A stretch of DNA of 64,000 nucleotides from an uncultured Eubacteriales bacterium (GCA_934486825.1 CAKSQF010000006.1:1-64000); one strand, 5' to 3'; counted from the first letter of the stretch, positions 18,610-27,606 are shown. A program made the numbers and translations. Notes: generated by a model not told the origin, from the letters alone.

Positions 18610-19455
18610 ATGTTTAATTTCCCAATCGGCGCGATGCTTGAATCGTTCAAATTACCGACCAGAGACGCGATAAAGCAGGCGGCTTCAATCGGTGCAAAGG
18701 GAATACAGATGCATTCCACCTACGGTGAGCATTCGCCCGAGCAGATGACAGACGAGAAAATCAAAGAGCTTCTCGCAATGATGAATGATTCCGGACTTGT
18801 TTTTTCTGCGATTTGCGGAGATCTCGGTCATGGCTTCGGACATGCCGAACTAAACGACGGGCTTGTCGAAAAGTCAAAGAGAATACTTGATCTTGCAAAA
18901 AAGCTCGGAACAAATGTTGTTACAACGCACATCGGCGTGGTACCGACCGATCCGTCTAACCCGAGATACGAGATTATGCGTAATGCTTGTCTTGAGCTTG
19001 CCGAATATGCCGATTCGATGGATGCGCATTTTGCGATCGAAACCGGTCCCGAAACCGCTGTTGTCCTTAAACAGTTCCTTGACAGCCTCGATTCACACGG
19101 CGTTGCTGTCAATCTTGACCCTGCAAACCTTGCTATGGTTGTGGGCGATGATCCCGTCAAAGCGGTTTATACTCTCAGGGACTACATAGTTCATACTCAC
19201 GCAAAAGACGGCAAAATGCTTTATCGCAAGAATCCCGAGATGATTTACGGCGTTATCCCCGATACTGAGAAAGACAAAGGTCCGGCTTATGCCGAAATGC
19301 CTCTCGGACAGGGAAGCGTTGATTACCCGGCATACCTTGCTGCTCTTGATGATATAGGATACCGTGGTTTCCTTACCATTGAGCGTGAATGCGGAGACAC
19401 ACCTGTTGACGATATAAAAATGGCTGCCGACTTCCTTCGCGGTATAATCGGTTGA
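18610..19455 (+). CDS. Sugar phosphate isomerase/epimerase-like TIM barrel
   Basis: 281 aa protein of the xylose isomerase-like / AP endonuclease 2 superfamily. The barrel strands and metal ligands can be followed: GAKGIQMHSTYGEH, VVTTHIGVVPTDP, HFAIETGPE (Glu ligand), VNLDPANLAM (Asp), IVHTHAKDG (His-x-Lys-Asp) and FLTIERECG (final Glu). Such proteins isomerise or epimerise sugars or polyols; the substrate cannot be assigned. SD AAGGAG is 9 nt upstream. It lies 22 nt after folT, so could be co-transcribed, though a functional link is not evident. A terminator follows. Confidence 0.85.
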   Translation: MFNFPIGAMLESFKLPTRDAIKQAASIGAKGIQMHSTYGEHSPEQMTDEKIKELLAMMNDSGLVFSAICGDLGHGFGHAELNDGLVEKSKRILDLAKKLGTNVVTTHIGVVPTDPSNPRYEIMRNACLELAEYADSMDAHFAIETGPETAVVLKQFLDSLDSHGVAVNLDPANLAMVVGDDPVKAVYTLRDYIVHTHAKDGKMLYRKNPEMIYGVIPDTEKDKGPAYAEMPLGQGSVDYPAYLAALDDIGYRGFLTIERECGDTPVDDIKMAADFLRGIIG

Positions 19456-19475
19456 GCAAAACCAATACTATGATG

Positions 19476-19507
19476 AGGGTGCGGATCACTGATTACCGCA
19501 CCCTTTG
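19476..19507 (+). terminator. Terminator after the isomerase-like gene
   Basis: AGGGTGCGG / CCGCACCCT, 9 bp GC-rich stem with a 10-11 nt loop; the trailing T-run is short (TTT). Confidence 0.65.
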
Positions 19508-19521
19508 GATTTATAAAGGAG

Positions 19522-21660
19522 ATGAGAATTATTAAAGACAGAATCAACCGAATATGCAGAATGATTGTCGGTTCGTTAAAAACGGTATCAAAAAAATTTC
19601 TCCTCTTTTTTGTGGAAAGGGATGAAAAAAACAATCTCATACTTTTCGAACATATGCGCACCTATGTCTTTCTGTCTTTTTTTCTTGAGTATATAATTGA
19701 GTGCGTGAGCAGACATTCGATAAAATCCGGAACAGTGTTTATGATTGTTTCTTTTTTTGTTTTCTGCTTTAATTCTCTGATTATTTTCATAACATTTCTT
19801 CCGTCATTTTTTGTACGCAGAAAGCTGTTTCTGACGACATTTATTTCTTTGGTCTGGCTGGGACTCGGAATAGCCAACGGCGTTGTAACTCACTACCGTG
19901 TTACGCCTTTTTCGATAATTGATATACTGAACCTTCCGAGTGTCATGCCGATAATCAGGATATATCTGAGTGTTTTTCAAATCGTGCTGATATGTTTTGC
20001 TATCCTGATTGCACTTGCTTTCGTTGTTTTTCTCGCAATCAAAGCACCGAAAAGTAAAATCAGATTGTTCGGTTCGCTGGTAACGGCAATTTGTGCTCTG
20101 ATATTGTTGCCTGTATCATATTCTTTCGGTCAGACGACAAAATTGTTGTCTGATAAATTTGCGAGTCTTCCGATTGCTTATAAAAATTACGGATTCCCTT
20201 ACTGCTTCTGTACAAGCATTGTAGACAGAGGTATCGAGCCGCCGAAGGATTATTCTGTGAACAAAATGGACGAGATACTTAATGCACTCAAAAAGTACAG
20301 CGACAGCAGTCCCGATGATACACCAAATGTTATTTTTGTTCAGCTTGAGTCCTTTTTTGATGTAAATGATCTGATTAACGTGAAATTCTCGGAGAACCCC
20401 ATACCGAATTTCACATCACTGAGCGAGCGCGGAATCAGCGGATATCTTACGATGCCTGTCGTCGGAGCCGGAACGGTCAACTCGGAATTTGAAGTATTGA
20501 CCGGAATGAGTGTCGATTTCTTCGGACCGGGAGAGCATCCGTTTAAGACTGTGTTAAACAGCTATACCTGCGAAACCGTTGCATATAACCTGATGGAACT
20601 CGGGTACTCAACCCATGCAATCCATAACTATCAGGCAACATTTTATCAGAGGCATAAAATATATAAAAACCTCGGATTTCAGACATTTACTCCGCTTGAG
20701 TATATGAGCGATGTCGAATACAATATAAGCGGTGCGTGGCCGAAGGATAATGTGTTGACGGCACAGATAATGAACGCATTGAAATCCACAGATACATCTG
20801 ATTTTATCATGACTGTCTCTGTACAGGGTCATGGGAAATATCCGCCCAATGATCTGCCGGAGGATTATCAACCGAAAATCAAAGCCGAATTTATAGACGG
20901 TAAGATAGAGGGCGGGCTTTCCGATATAAATGGATTGGAGTATTATGCCAATCAGCTTAACGAAACAGATCTGTTTATAAAAGATCTTGTCGAAGCAATT
21001 GAAAATTTCGACGAAAAGACCGTACTTGTTTTTTACGGCGATCACCTTCCGAGCTTGTCAATTGAGGAAAAGGATCTGAAAAGCGGTTCGACATACAAGA
21101 CGCCGTATGTTATTCTTTCAAATTACGGACTTGAAGATTCCGGAGAAGAAATCGGTGATCTGTATTCATATCAGCTTGCCGCAAATGTGCTCAAAAAGAT
21201 AGGTGTTCATAACGGCTTGCTGACAAAGCTCCATCAATACTATTCGGATAACGTAAAATATTCGGAATGGCTGAATGATCTGGAATATGATATGCTCGGA
21301 TATAATGTGCTCGGCGGAATATCACAGAGATATGTTTATAACGGAAATACCGAATATTATCCGAAAATGACTGATATGAAATTGGGTGTATCCGATATAG
21401 TGATTGATCGATGTGAGGTTATCGACGGAGTTCTGTACGTCTACGGCGAGAATTTCACAGCTTGGTCGAAGCTTGTGGCAGACGGAACACTTATGGAGAA
21501 AACAGTATATCTTAAAAGTAATCTGATTGCAATTGATATAGAAAGTGAAGACAAGCTCCCGTCAAAGATAGCAGTTGCACAGATAAGCGATTCGGGAACC
21601 ATGCTCGGAAAAACAGACGAGATGCTTATAGTGTCTGTCGATGCTGAAAACGAAAAATAG
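19522..21660 (+). CDS. LTA synthase family sulfatase-fold transferase
   Basis: 712 aa membrane enzyme. The N-terminal ~200 residues have about five transmembrane helices, followed by an extracellular alkaline-phosphatase/sulfatase-fold domain (about 260-600). GAGTVNSEFEVLTG contains the Thr nucleophile region of lipoteichoic acid synthase relatives; NVIFVQLESFFD supplies an acidic metal ligand, and VFYGDHLPSL is the distal Asp-His pair. The ~110 C-terminal residues form an extra beta-rich segment. It likely transfers glycerol-phosphate or a similar group to an envelope polymer. The annotated ATG immediately abuts AAAGGAG (no spacer), so the true start is uncertain; the next in-frame ATG is 13 codons later without an SD. 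Confidence 0.85.
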   Translation: MRIIKDRINRICRMIVGSLKTVSKKFLLFFVERDEKNNLILFEHMRTYVFLSFFLEYIIECVSRHSIKSGTVFMIVSFFVFCFNSLIIFITFLPSFFVRRKLFLTTFISLVWLGLGIANGVVTHYRVTPFSIIDILNLPSVMPIIRIYLSVFQIVLICFAILIALAFVVFLAIKAPKSKIRLFGSLVTAICALILLPVSYSFGQTTKLLSDKFASLPIAYKNYGFPYCFCTSIVDRGIEPPKDYSVNKMDEILNALKKYSDSSPDDTPNVIFVQLESFFDVNDLINVKFSENPIPNFTSLSERGISGYLTMPVVGAGTVNSEFEVLTGMSVDFFGPGEHPFKTVLNSYTCETVAYNLMELGYSTHAIHNYQATFYQRHKIYKNLGFQTFTPLEYMSDVEYNISGAWPKDNVLTAQIMNALKSTDTSDFIMTVSVQGHGKYPPNDLPEDYQPKIKAEFIDGKIEGGLSDINGLEYYANQLNETDLFIKDLVEAIENFDEKTVLVFYGDHLPSLSIEEKDLKSGSTYKTPYVILSNYGLEDSGEEIGDLYSYQLAANVLKKIGVHNGLLTKLHQYYSDNVKYSEWLNDLEYDMLGYNVLGGISQRYVYNGNTEYYPKMTDMKLGVSDIVIDRCEVIDGVLYVYGENFTAWSKLVADGTLMEKTVYLKSNLIAIDIESEDKLPSKIAVAQISDSGTMLGKTDEMLIVSVDAENEK

Positions 21661-21675
21661 AAAGGTAAAATAACT

Positions 21676-22443
21676 ATGAAAATACTTGCGATAGGTAACA
21701 GCTTTTCGGATGACGCTATGGAATATGTGGCAGATATACTCAAGGGTATGTCGGTTACCGATTTTTTTCTCGGTAATTTGTATATCGGCGGATGTTCGCT
21801 TTCAAGGCATTACGACAATATACTGAATAATAATCCTGCATATGAATACCGGACGAACAGCGGTAACGGATGGACAACCGAGTATAATTATAAGCTTTCG
21901 GACGCACTTGCCTCACAGGATTGGGATTATATATCGATGCAGCAGGCGAGCGGATTCAGCGGTGAGGTTGAAAGCTATGGTATACTTGACAGTCTGATAG
22001 CTGAAGTCAGAAAAATATGCGGTGACTCGCCGAAGCTTGTCTGGCATATGACATGGGCTTATCAGGGCAATTCAACACACGGTGATTTCCCCAAATACGG
22101 TTGCAATCAGATGAAGATGTACAGATCAATAACCGACGTTGTGCAGGGAAGAATAGTTCCGGATGGTGGGTTTTTGTCGGTTATTCCGTCGGGAACGGCA
22201 GTTCAGAACGCCCGTACTTCGTTTGTCGGTGATAATATCACGCGCGACGGATTTCATTTGTCATACGACCTTGGAAGATATATTGCGGGACTTACTTACG
22301 CCTGTACCCTGACAGGCAAATCTCCGGCAGATGTTAAATTCACCCCGGACGGTGTTGATGAAAATCAAAAAATTGTTGCGATTGAAGCTGTGACAAATGC
22401 ATTGAGAGATAAATTCCACGTCACACAGTCCATGTATAAATAA
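21676..22443 (+). CDS. DUF4886 (SGNH-hydrolase-like) protein
   Basis: 255 aa cytoplasmic protein (no signal peptide) of the DUF4886 type. It has an SGNH-like block I GNSFSDDAM and a C-terminal DGFHLSYDLGRY that supplies the Asp-x-x-His pair, so it is probably an esterase/acyl hydrolase acting on a small or carbohydrate-linked ester. WDYISMQQASG and YACTLTGKSPADV are family blocks. It starts 15 nt after the LTA-synthase-like gene with AGAAAGG as SD, so both are probably in one transcript ended by the hairpin at 22448. Confidence 0.82.
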   Translation: MKILAIGNSFSDDAMEYVADILKGMSVTDFFLGNLYIGGCSLSRHYDNILNNNPAYEYRTNSGNGWTTEYNYKLSDALASQDWDYISMQQASGFSGEVESYGILDSLIAEVRKICGDSPKLVWHMTWAYQGNSTHGDFPKYGCNQMKMYRSITDVVQGRIVPDGGFLSVIPSGTAVQNARTSFVGDNITRDGFHLSYDLGRYIAGLTYACTLTGKSPADVKFTPDGVDENQKIVAIEAVTNALRDKFHVTQSMYK

Positions 22444-22447
22444 TATG

Positions 22448-22489
22448 ACGGCAGTATGGAAACATCGGTTTTCCGTACTGCCGTTTTTT
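22448..22489 (+). terminator. Convergent terminator (DUF4886 / DeoR)
   Basis: ACGGCAGTATGGAAA pairs with TTTCCGTACTGCCGT (about 15 bp), followed by six T. The stop codon of the convergent deoR-like gene lies at its right edge, so it may serve both strands. Confidence 0.88.
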
Positions 22490-23180
22490 ATATCAATATG
22501 ATCTCGTCGGCTTCATCGCTGTCGCACAGCTTGTAAATAAATGTCTGGTGAAGCTTTGTACTGTCAAAAAGAAAAAGCTTTTTCGAGCATTTGTCCATGA
22601 CAGCTCTCCTTACCGAAAGCTGGTCTTCCTCATTGTCTGTTATCATACCATCATCCGAAATACCTCGTGCCGAAAAAAATCCGACATCTATGTTGAAATT
22701 TTTCAGAAAATCTTCTGTGTATCTGCCTACCGTACACATGTCGTGCTCATATAAAATACCCCCGGCGATGATTGTCTTTATGTGAAATCTTGACGCAAGC
22801 AGAAGACATTGAATTGAATTTGTTATCAGAATGATTTTTTTGTATTCGGCAAGAACAGGTACTATGTATGCACATGTTGACGAACTGTCGATAAATACCG
22901 ACATATCATCATGAAGATATTGCTTTGCTTTTTCCGAAAGCTGTATTTTTTCTTTTGCGTGCAAAAAGCGCCTTGTTTCAATCGGAAGCTGGTTCTCGGC
23001 ATCCAAATATATTGCTCCGCCGTTGTATCGCTGAAGATATCCGTTTGCTTCAAGTTCTTTTATGTCGCGTCTGATTGTCATTTCGCAGACGTTGAAATAA
23101 TCTGCCATCTTTTTGACAGATGCACGTTTTTCGGTTTTCAGAAATTCAACTATTGCCGATTGGCGACCGTTCAATTGCAT
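22488..23180 (-). CDS. DeoR/GlpR-family transcriptional repressor
   Basis: 230 aa regulator. The N-terminal winged helix-turn-helix (RQSAIVEFLKTEKRASVKKMADYF, MTIRRDIKELEANGYLQRYNGGA) is the DeoR signature. The C-terminal DeoRC sugar-phosphate sensor has VFIDSSSTCAYIVP and IAGGILYE. An in-frame ATG exists 17 codons upstream, but 23180 is preceded by AAAGGAG at 5 nt spacing and gives the family-typical N-terminus. Its leader contains repeated TGTTCGA motifs that look like an autoregulatory operator. The divergent YgjV-like/GDPD genes are probable targets; the effector is unknown, perhaps a phosphorylated sugar or glycerol derivative. Confidence 0.9.
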   Translation of the reverse strand: MQLNGRQSAIVEFLKTEKRASVKKMADYFNVCEMTIRRDIKELEANGYLQRYNGGAIYLDAENQLPIETRRFLHAKEKIQLSEKAKQYLHDDMSVFIDSSSTCAYIVPVLAEYKKIILITNSIQCLLLASRFHIKTIIAGGILYEHDMCTVGRYTEDFLKNFNIDVGFFSARGISDDGMITDNEEDQLSVRRAVMDKCSKKLFLFDSTKLHQTFIYKLCDSDEADEIILI

Positions 23181-23192
23181 TTTATCTCCTTT

Positions 23193-23231
23193 TTGTTCGA
23201 CAAAATGTTCGATTTCAAACTTTGCGAACAT
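23193..23231 (+). promoter_or_regulatory. Putative DeoR operator
   Basis: TGTTCGA occurs twice as a direct repeat (23194-23200 and 23206-23212, 12 nt apart), and an inverted copy GCGAACA follows at 23224-23230. Direct repeats of this kind are typical of DeoR-family operators. The block lies inside the deoR leader and immediately upstream of the rightward -35 box. Confidence 0.55.
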
Positions 23232-23234
23232 CTA

Positions 23235-23263
23235 TTGACATTGTTATGCTAAAGTAATATGAT
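23235..23263 (+). promoter_or_regulatory. Promoter of YgjV-like/GDPD genes
   Basis: TTGACA (23235-23240), 17 nt spacer, TATGAT (23258-23263). A leftward promoter for the deoR-like gene (TTGTTT, 17 nt, TATAAT at 23262-23267 on the minus strand) overlaps it at the -10 box, so the two promoters probably compete. Confidence 0.75.
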
Positions 23264-23301
23264 TATAGCACATTTAAAAATCAAAAACAATGGGGAATAA
23301 A

Positions 23302-23850
23302 ATGAATTCTGCTTTTTTTAATATCATTGTGCAAACGATCGGAATTGTCGGGATTGTTGCAAGCGTGATTTCTTTCCAGTGTAAAAAATCAAAAAAACTG
23401 TTATTTTTCAAAACGGCAAATGAGATGCTTTTTGCCGTTCAGTACTGCATGCTCGGTGCGTATACCGGGATGTCCATGAACCTTATCGGATCATTGCGTA
23501 ATATTATATTCGCAAAGATGATTGAAAAAAAGAAGAATACATTGCCGTTAAGTATTGTTTTCAGTGTTCTTTTTGTCATTTTTGCACTTTTGACATGGGA
23601 CGGACTGAAAAGCCTGCTCAGCGGAATTGCCAAAGTGCTTTCTACGATTGCCTACGGCAGCAGTAATACATCTTTTGTGCGCCTGATTATATTTTTTACA
23701 AGTATAAGCTGGCTGATTTATAATTACTGCGTAAAATCATATGCCGGGTGTGTGTGCGAGATTCTCAATATTCTTTCGATTATTGTAGGTTTTATCAGAA
23801 TTGATATACCGAAATATATAAAAAAGAGAGGTAACGAAAATGAGATTTGA
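23302..23850 (+). CDS. YgjV-like inner membrane protein
   Basis: 182 aa integral membrane protein with about six hydrophobic segments, matching the YgjV family (function unknown). Characteristic stretches are SVISFQCKKSKKLLFFKTANEMLFAVQY and GAYTGMSMNLIGSLRNIIF. An ATG four codons earlier (23290) is in frame; I prefer 23302 because GGGGA lies about 6 nt before it. The 3' end overlaps the GDPD gene by 11 nt, so the two are translated from one message under the DeoR-adjacent promoter. Confidence 0.8.
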   Translation: MNSAFFNIIVQTIGIVGIVASVISFQCKKSKKLLFFKTANEMLFAVQYCMLGAYTGMSMNLIGSLRNIIFAKMIEKKKNTLPLSIVFSVLFVIFALLTWDGLKSLLSGIAKVLSTIAYGSSNTSFVRLIIFFTSISWLIYNYCVKSYAGCVCEILNILSIIVGFIRIDIPKYIKKRGNENEI

Positions 23851-24655
23851 ACCTAAAAACAAAATACTGATTGCCGGTCACAGGGGAAATCCGAAAGATT
23901 GCCCCGAAAATACCATGCCGTCATTCAGGTCAGCCATTGATGCCGGAGTTGACATGATCGAGACCGATATCCATGCAACAAAGGACGGAGTGCTTGTGCT
24001 GATACATGATAATGACACCGCAAGAGTAACAGGCACATGTGGGAAAATAAATGAAATGACATATGAAGAGGTAAAAAAGCTCAGAGTCGGCGATCCCGAA
24101 AAAAATATCACGATTCCGACGCTTGATGAGTTCCTGAAGCTTTGCTCGCCTCATGAAAATCTTACGATGGATCTTGAAATAAAGGTGTACAGCCATGAGG
24201 AGGGTATGGATGCCGTAAAATATACAGTTGAAAATACCGTGCGCATGCTTGAAGAAAATAAAATCGATGATGACCGGGTATTGTTCAACTGCTTCGATGC
24301 ATATGTACTTGAGTATATATACAAAAAATATAATAAGCGTTTCAGACTTCACGGATACTATCCTTATACGGCAATGCATAATGTTGATAAATGCGAAGAT
24401 ATGCCGGAAGCATTTTTGGATTATGCCTGCATCTGGGGAAAGGAAATCGATGTGAAGGCATGTTGCGGATATCTGCTTTCGCATGGCATAGAACCGTGTG
24501 ATTACCTTATATCAAACGGAAAATCAATGGCAATTGGCGCGGACGGCAATATGATGGAATATCTTTCTTGTGCCGGTTGTTCGCTTTTTACAATGAATGA
24601 TCCCGCACCGGCTGTCAGATGGCGAAACGATTACGAGAAAAAGATGAATAAATAA
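23840..24655 (+). CDS. Glycerophosphodiester phosphodiesterase
   Basis: 271 aa cytoplasmic GDPD with no signal peptide. The catalytic set is visible: AGHRGNPKDCPENTMPSF (His-Arg and Glu-Asn), DMIETDIHATKDGVLVLIHD (Glu-x-Asp and second His), and LTMDLEIKVY (Glu/Lys). It cleaves glycerophosphodiesters to glycerol-3-phosphate and an alcohol. SD AGAGAGG inside the preceding gene. A glycerol-phosphate-type signal would fit control by the divergent DeoR/GlpR-family protein, but this is an inference. Confidence 0.92.
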   Translation: MRFEPKNKILIAGHRGNPKDCPENTMPSFRSAIDAGVDMIETDIHATKDGVLVLIHDNDTARVTGTCGKINEMTYEEVKKLRVGDPEKNITIPTLDEFLKLCSPHENLTMDLEIKVYSHEEGMDAVKYTVENTVRMLEENKIDDDRVLFNCFDAYVLEYIYKKYNKRFRLHGYYPYTAMHNVDKCEDMPEAFLDYACIWGKEIDVKACCGYLLSHGIEPCDYLISNGKSMAIGADGNMMEYLSCAGCSLFTMNDPAPAVRWRNDYEKKMNK

Positions 24656-24693
24656 AAAAACACATCATCCTCTTACGGGGATGATGTGTTTTT
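24653..24693 (+). terminator. Bidirectional terminator (GDPD / DUF378)
   Basis: AAAAACACATCATCC / GGATGATGTGTTTTT, an 11+ bp stem flanked by A- and T-runs so it can work on both strands; it starts at the GDPD stop codon. Confidence 0.88.
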
Positions 24694-24700
24694 CTGTTTA

Positions 24701-24913
24701 TCAGTCTGCACTTCTTTGCGGCATAGTGCGTTCTCTGAAAAGAAGCGAAATACACCAAAGTGCGCACAATCCGACGATCGTATAGATTATACGACTGACT
24801 ATTGCCGTCTGACCGCCGAATATCCATGAAACGATGTCAAATTTGAAAAGTCCGACGCTTCCCCAGTTTATACCGCCTATTATAAGCAGGCTTAATGCTA
24901 TTTTATCAATCAT
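24701..24913 (-). CDS. DUF378 small membrane protein
   Basis: 70 aa protein with two transmembrane helices. The N-terminal IALSLLIIGGINWGSVGLFKFD is the DUF378 (YuzA-like) signature; the second helix is IIYTIVGLCALWCIS. Function unknown in the family. Start ATG with AAAGGAG about 10 nt upstream. Monocistronic, ended by the shared hairpin. Confidence 0.88.
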   Translation of the reverse strand: MIDKIALSLLIIGGINWGSVGLFKFDIVSWIFGGQTAIVSRIIYTIVGLCALWCISLLFRERTMPQRSAD

Positions 24914-25022
24914 TTTATATTAAACTCCTTTTTAAGAGTACAAAAATATTGTGTGCAATATGAAATGATTTATAACAAAAAAACTGCAAAATTGTATGAC
25001 AAATAAATCATCCGGAAGAAAA

Positions 25023-26051
25023 TTATGCTTGCTGTGAACCGGAATCGGTACTGTCCTCTGTTTTCGGAGGAATCATCTCTTCGCCATACCTGATTGTCAG
25101 GCTTCCTTTTTCGATTTCAATGTTTATATACGATGAAAGCGTGTCGTTTTTGTAAGTATCGGAGGATCCGACAGAAACAGGTTCATCATCGGAAAGCGTT
25201 CCGACCTTGATTTCTCCGTTGCTTAAAACAATTGACCGTTGAAAATTATCTTTTGAATAGGGAGTGGAAATGCTGATATCTCCTTCTGTCTGCTTGAGGT
25301 CAAGCGTTTCAAAAGATGTCTCGATCATGTTGATGTCGGTTTTGTCAACGTCAAACGACATCTTTTCACCGGTAATCTTCCTCATATTGATGCTGCCGTC
25401 CTTCGTTTCAAAGGTAAGCTTCGGCGTAGCTATCGACAGGAGGGAAATATTACTGGAGTTTCCTTCAAATTTTATCGAAGACGGTGAGATGCCGTTGAAC
25501 TCTATATCCGATTTCGAGGCTGATACCGAAATATCGCATGTTTGGCTGACATCGATAAGTCTCAGTGTAACATTGGAAAGAGTCAGTGCAATCTGTTTGA
25601 TTTCTTCCTCGTTTGCAATATACAGATCAACCTCGCGGTCTGCTTTGCCGTCACCGAGTACAATTGAACGGAGTGTACGCCATACACCGGCAAACTTTGC
25701 TCCCGATCCGTCAAGGTTCAGATAATCTGTTATTGAAATATTGTTTGATATCGTAAGGGTCTTTTTCGAAACCGAGCCGATATATTTGTTGGGCTCAAAA
25801 TTCTTGAGCTTTGCATATGATGTTTTTGAATTACCGTGTATTGTGAGTGTACAATCTTTTAAGTCAAGCGCTATCCGCGATATATTTTGATCCGAATATT
25901 CTATTTCATTAAAAATTGTACCGTCTTTTATTGTTTCACCGTCTATTGCCACATCATTCGGGGCGATTCTTCTCGCATATTTGCAGGCAAAGAACCCACC
26001 GAATGTTAAAACTATTGCAACTATAAGAAAAATAACCGAAGTGACTTTCAC
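25023..26051 (-). CDS. DUF4097-type beta-repeat membrane-anchored protein
   Basis: 342 aa. One N-terminal transmembrane helix (about 5-25) is followed by a long beta-rich region with repeated short segments (e.g. IALDLKDCTLTIHGNSK, IKQIALTLSNVTLRLID, LDLKQTEGDISISTPY), typical of the DUF4097 right-handed beta-helix-like family. The C-terminus is hydrophilic. It overlaps the upstream DUF1700-like gene by 4 nt (ATGA), the common gene pair in Firmicutes, where they form an envelope-associated regulatory module, often with a PadR repressor that is not present here. The role is unknown; an extracytoplasmic localisation is inferred from the single anchor. Confidence 0.78.
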   Translation of the reverse strand: MKVTSVIFLIVAIVLTFGGFFACKYARRIAPNDVAIDGETIKDGTIFNEIEYSDQNISRIALDLKDCTLTIHGNSKTSYAKLKNFEPNKYIGSVSKKTLTISNNISITDYLNLDGSGAKFAGVWRTLRSIVLGDGKADREVDLYIANEEEIKQIALTLSNVTLRLIDVSQTCDISVSASKSDIEFNGISPSSIKFEGNSSNISLLSIATPKLTFETKDGSINMRKITGEKMSFDVDKTDINMIETSFETLDLKQTEGDISISTPYSKDNFQRSIVLSNGEIKVGTLSDDEPVSVGSSDTYKNDTLSSYINIEIEKGSLTIRYGEEMIPPKTEDSTDSGSQQA

Positions 26052-26854
26052 AGATTCTCACACTCCTTCCATGCCGCAACGGCAAAGCGCTTTAATTTTT
26101 TCCAACCGACTCTGAGAGCTTTGCCTATCAGACGATAGAGCAGCGGAATGAATCTGACCGCAATATTGTACAAAATAATGCTTACCGCAATCGTTATTCC
26201 CGCAAACATCATGGCAAGACCGATCTCGTGAAGTCCGACATAGCGCGGTTCGGAAATAATCTGCGTAATTCCGTAGATCAAAGCAACAGCCGACAGACCC
26301 GATCCGCCGCAGACAATTGCCGCAATGGCGGTTACGAGAAGAATAATCAAACCTGCCATGGCAACCGCTATCGAAAGGCTGAGCCCCAGTATGGCGAATA
26401 CAATCAAAAACAGTGTCGGTGCGCAAAGAACGGCAAGTATCCAAAGAAGCAGACGCGGATGTTGATCGGGATCGCCGCTGACCTTGATTGAGGAAAAACG
26501 ACTTTTTGTTTCGTTTTTCTCGCTGCTGTTTTTTATTATAACAACGTCATCGGCTTTTGTTGTCTTTGAATTGTTGTCGGAGCTTTCCTTGCTTTTGCTT
26601 GTTGTTTCTCCTTTCGGAATCACGATAGTCGGCGCTTGTACGGGAGTTGAAGTTTTGTCTGTATCGCTTGATTTTGTGATTTTTGTTACAATCATGTCAA
26701 TGTTGGCGTCAGTGTAATACTTTGCCGCATCCGCTTCGGATATTTTTTCAAAATTTTTTGATATTGCATTGCATTTTGCAACTGCATCCGATTCGGATAA
26801 TCCTTTTGACATCAATTTGTCCTTCAACTGCGTTAAAAACTGTTGTTTTGTCAT
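26048..26854 (-). CDS. DUF1700/HAAS-like membrane protein
   Basis: 268 aa. The N-terminal ~60 residues (QQFLTQLKDKLMSKGLSESDAV) form the HAAS-like three-helix domain of DUF1700 proteins. A low-complexity Ser/Thr/Lys linker (about 65-120) follows, then four or more hydrophobic helices (about 130-235) and a basic C-terminus. The partner DUF4097 gene overlaps by 4 nt downstream. SD AGAGGA is about 10 nt upstream of the ATG. Probably part of an envelope stress or anti-sigma-like module; this is inference from the gene pair. Confidence 0.75.
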   Translation of the reverse strand: MTKQQFLTQLKDKLMSKGLSESDAVAKCNAISKNFEKISEADAAKYYTDANIDMIVTKITKSSDTDKTSTPVQAPTIVIPKGETTSKSKESSDNNSKTTKADDVVIIKNSSEKNETKSRFSSIKVSGDPDQHPRLLLWILAVLCAPTLFLIVFAILGLSLSIAVAMAGLIILLVTAIAAIVCGGSGLSAVALIYGITQIISEPRYVGLHEIGLAMMFAGITIAVSIILYNIAVRFIPLLYRLIGKALRVGWKKLKRFAVAAWKECENL

Positions 26855-26891
26855 ACAGAATGAATCCTCTCAAAATAATTGTGTTTTATAC

Positions 26892-26920
26892 TTGTTTTTT
26901 TTATGGATAAATGTTATAAT
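26892..26920 (+). promoter_or_regulatory. trmB promoter
   Basis: TTGTTT (26892-26897), 17 nt spacer, TATAAT (26915-26920), about 39 nt before the trmB ATG. Confidence 0.7.
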
Positions 26921-26958
26921 AGCTCCCGTGATAAAAATACAAACGAGGAACGATAAAA

Positions 26959-27606
26959 ATGAGAATGAGAAAAAAGAAAAACCGGGACGCAAGAATGAAT
27001 GCCTGTGCCGAGTATGTTATTTCTTCGCCCGCCGATTTTCCAAACCCGGACAGGAAAGAACTTGATATCGAAATCGGATGCGGCAAGGGAAGATTTATTT
27101 GTGAGCTTGCGTCACGTAATCCGGATACCGATTATATTGCAATTGAGCTTTCAACCGATGCGCTCATAAATGCGCTTGAGCTTGCAAAAGAAAAGCAGAT
27201 TCGTAATGTCAGATTTATGAATGTCAATGCAGCACGTCTGTGCGACTTCTTTGAGGAAAAATCGGTATCGAAAATATATCTGAATTTTTCGGACCCATGG
27301 CCGAAAGCAAGACACGCAAAAAGACGCCTTACATACAGAACTTTTTTGAATATTTATCAGAGAATTCTCAAAGAGAGCGGCTGTCTTTGCGTAAAAACCG
27401 ATAACGTTGGACTGTTTGAATCAACGGTCGAAGAACTGAGTGCCACAGGCTGGAAAATTGCAAATCTGACCAATGACCTTCATAACAGTGTCTATAACCG
27501 GGACAATATACTCACCGAATATGAAGTCAACTTCTCATCCAAAGGTTTTGCCATAAACAGGCTTGAAGCATATCCCCCGGAGATTGCCGCAAAGATTACC
27601 GATTAA
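26959..27606 (+). CDS. trmB: tRNA (guanine-N7-)-methyltransferase
   Basis: Methylates G46 in the variable loop of tRNAs using SAM. 215 aa, Rossmann methyltransferase: motif I IEIGCGKGRFICEL, IAIELSTDAL, and the family hallmark NFSDPWPKARHAKRRL that binds tRNA and the target base; TEYEVNFSSKG near the end is also conserved. The N-terminal RMRKKKN is basic as usual. SD GAGGAACG. Its stop codon overlaps the convergent membrane-protein gene by 4 nt with no terminator between them. Confidence 0.96.
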   Translation: MRMRKKKNRDARMNACAEYVISSPADFPNPDRKELDIEIGCGKGRFICELASRNPDTDYIAIELSTDALINALELAKEKQIRNVRFMNVNAARLCDFFEEKSVSKIYLNFSDPWPKARHAKRRLTYRTFLNIYQRILKESGCLCVKTDNVGLFESTVEELSATGWKIANLTNDLHNSVYNRDNILTEYEVNFSSKGFAINRLEAYPPEIAAKITD

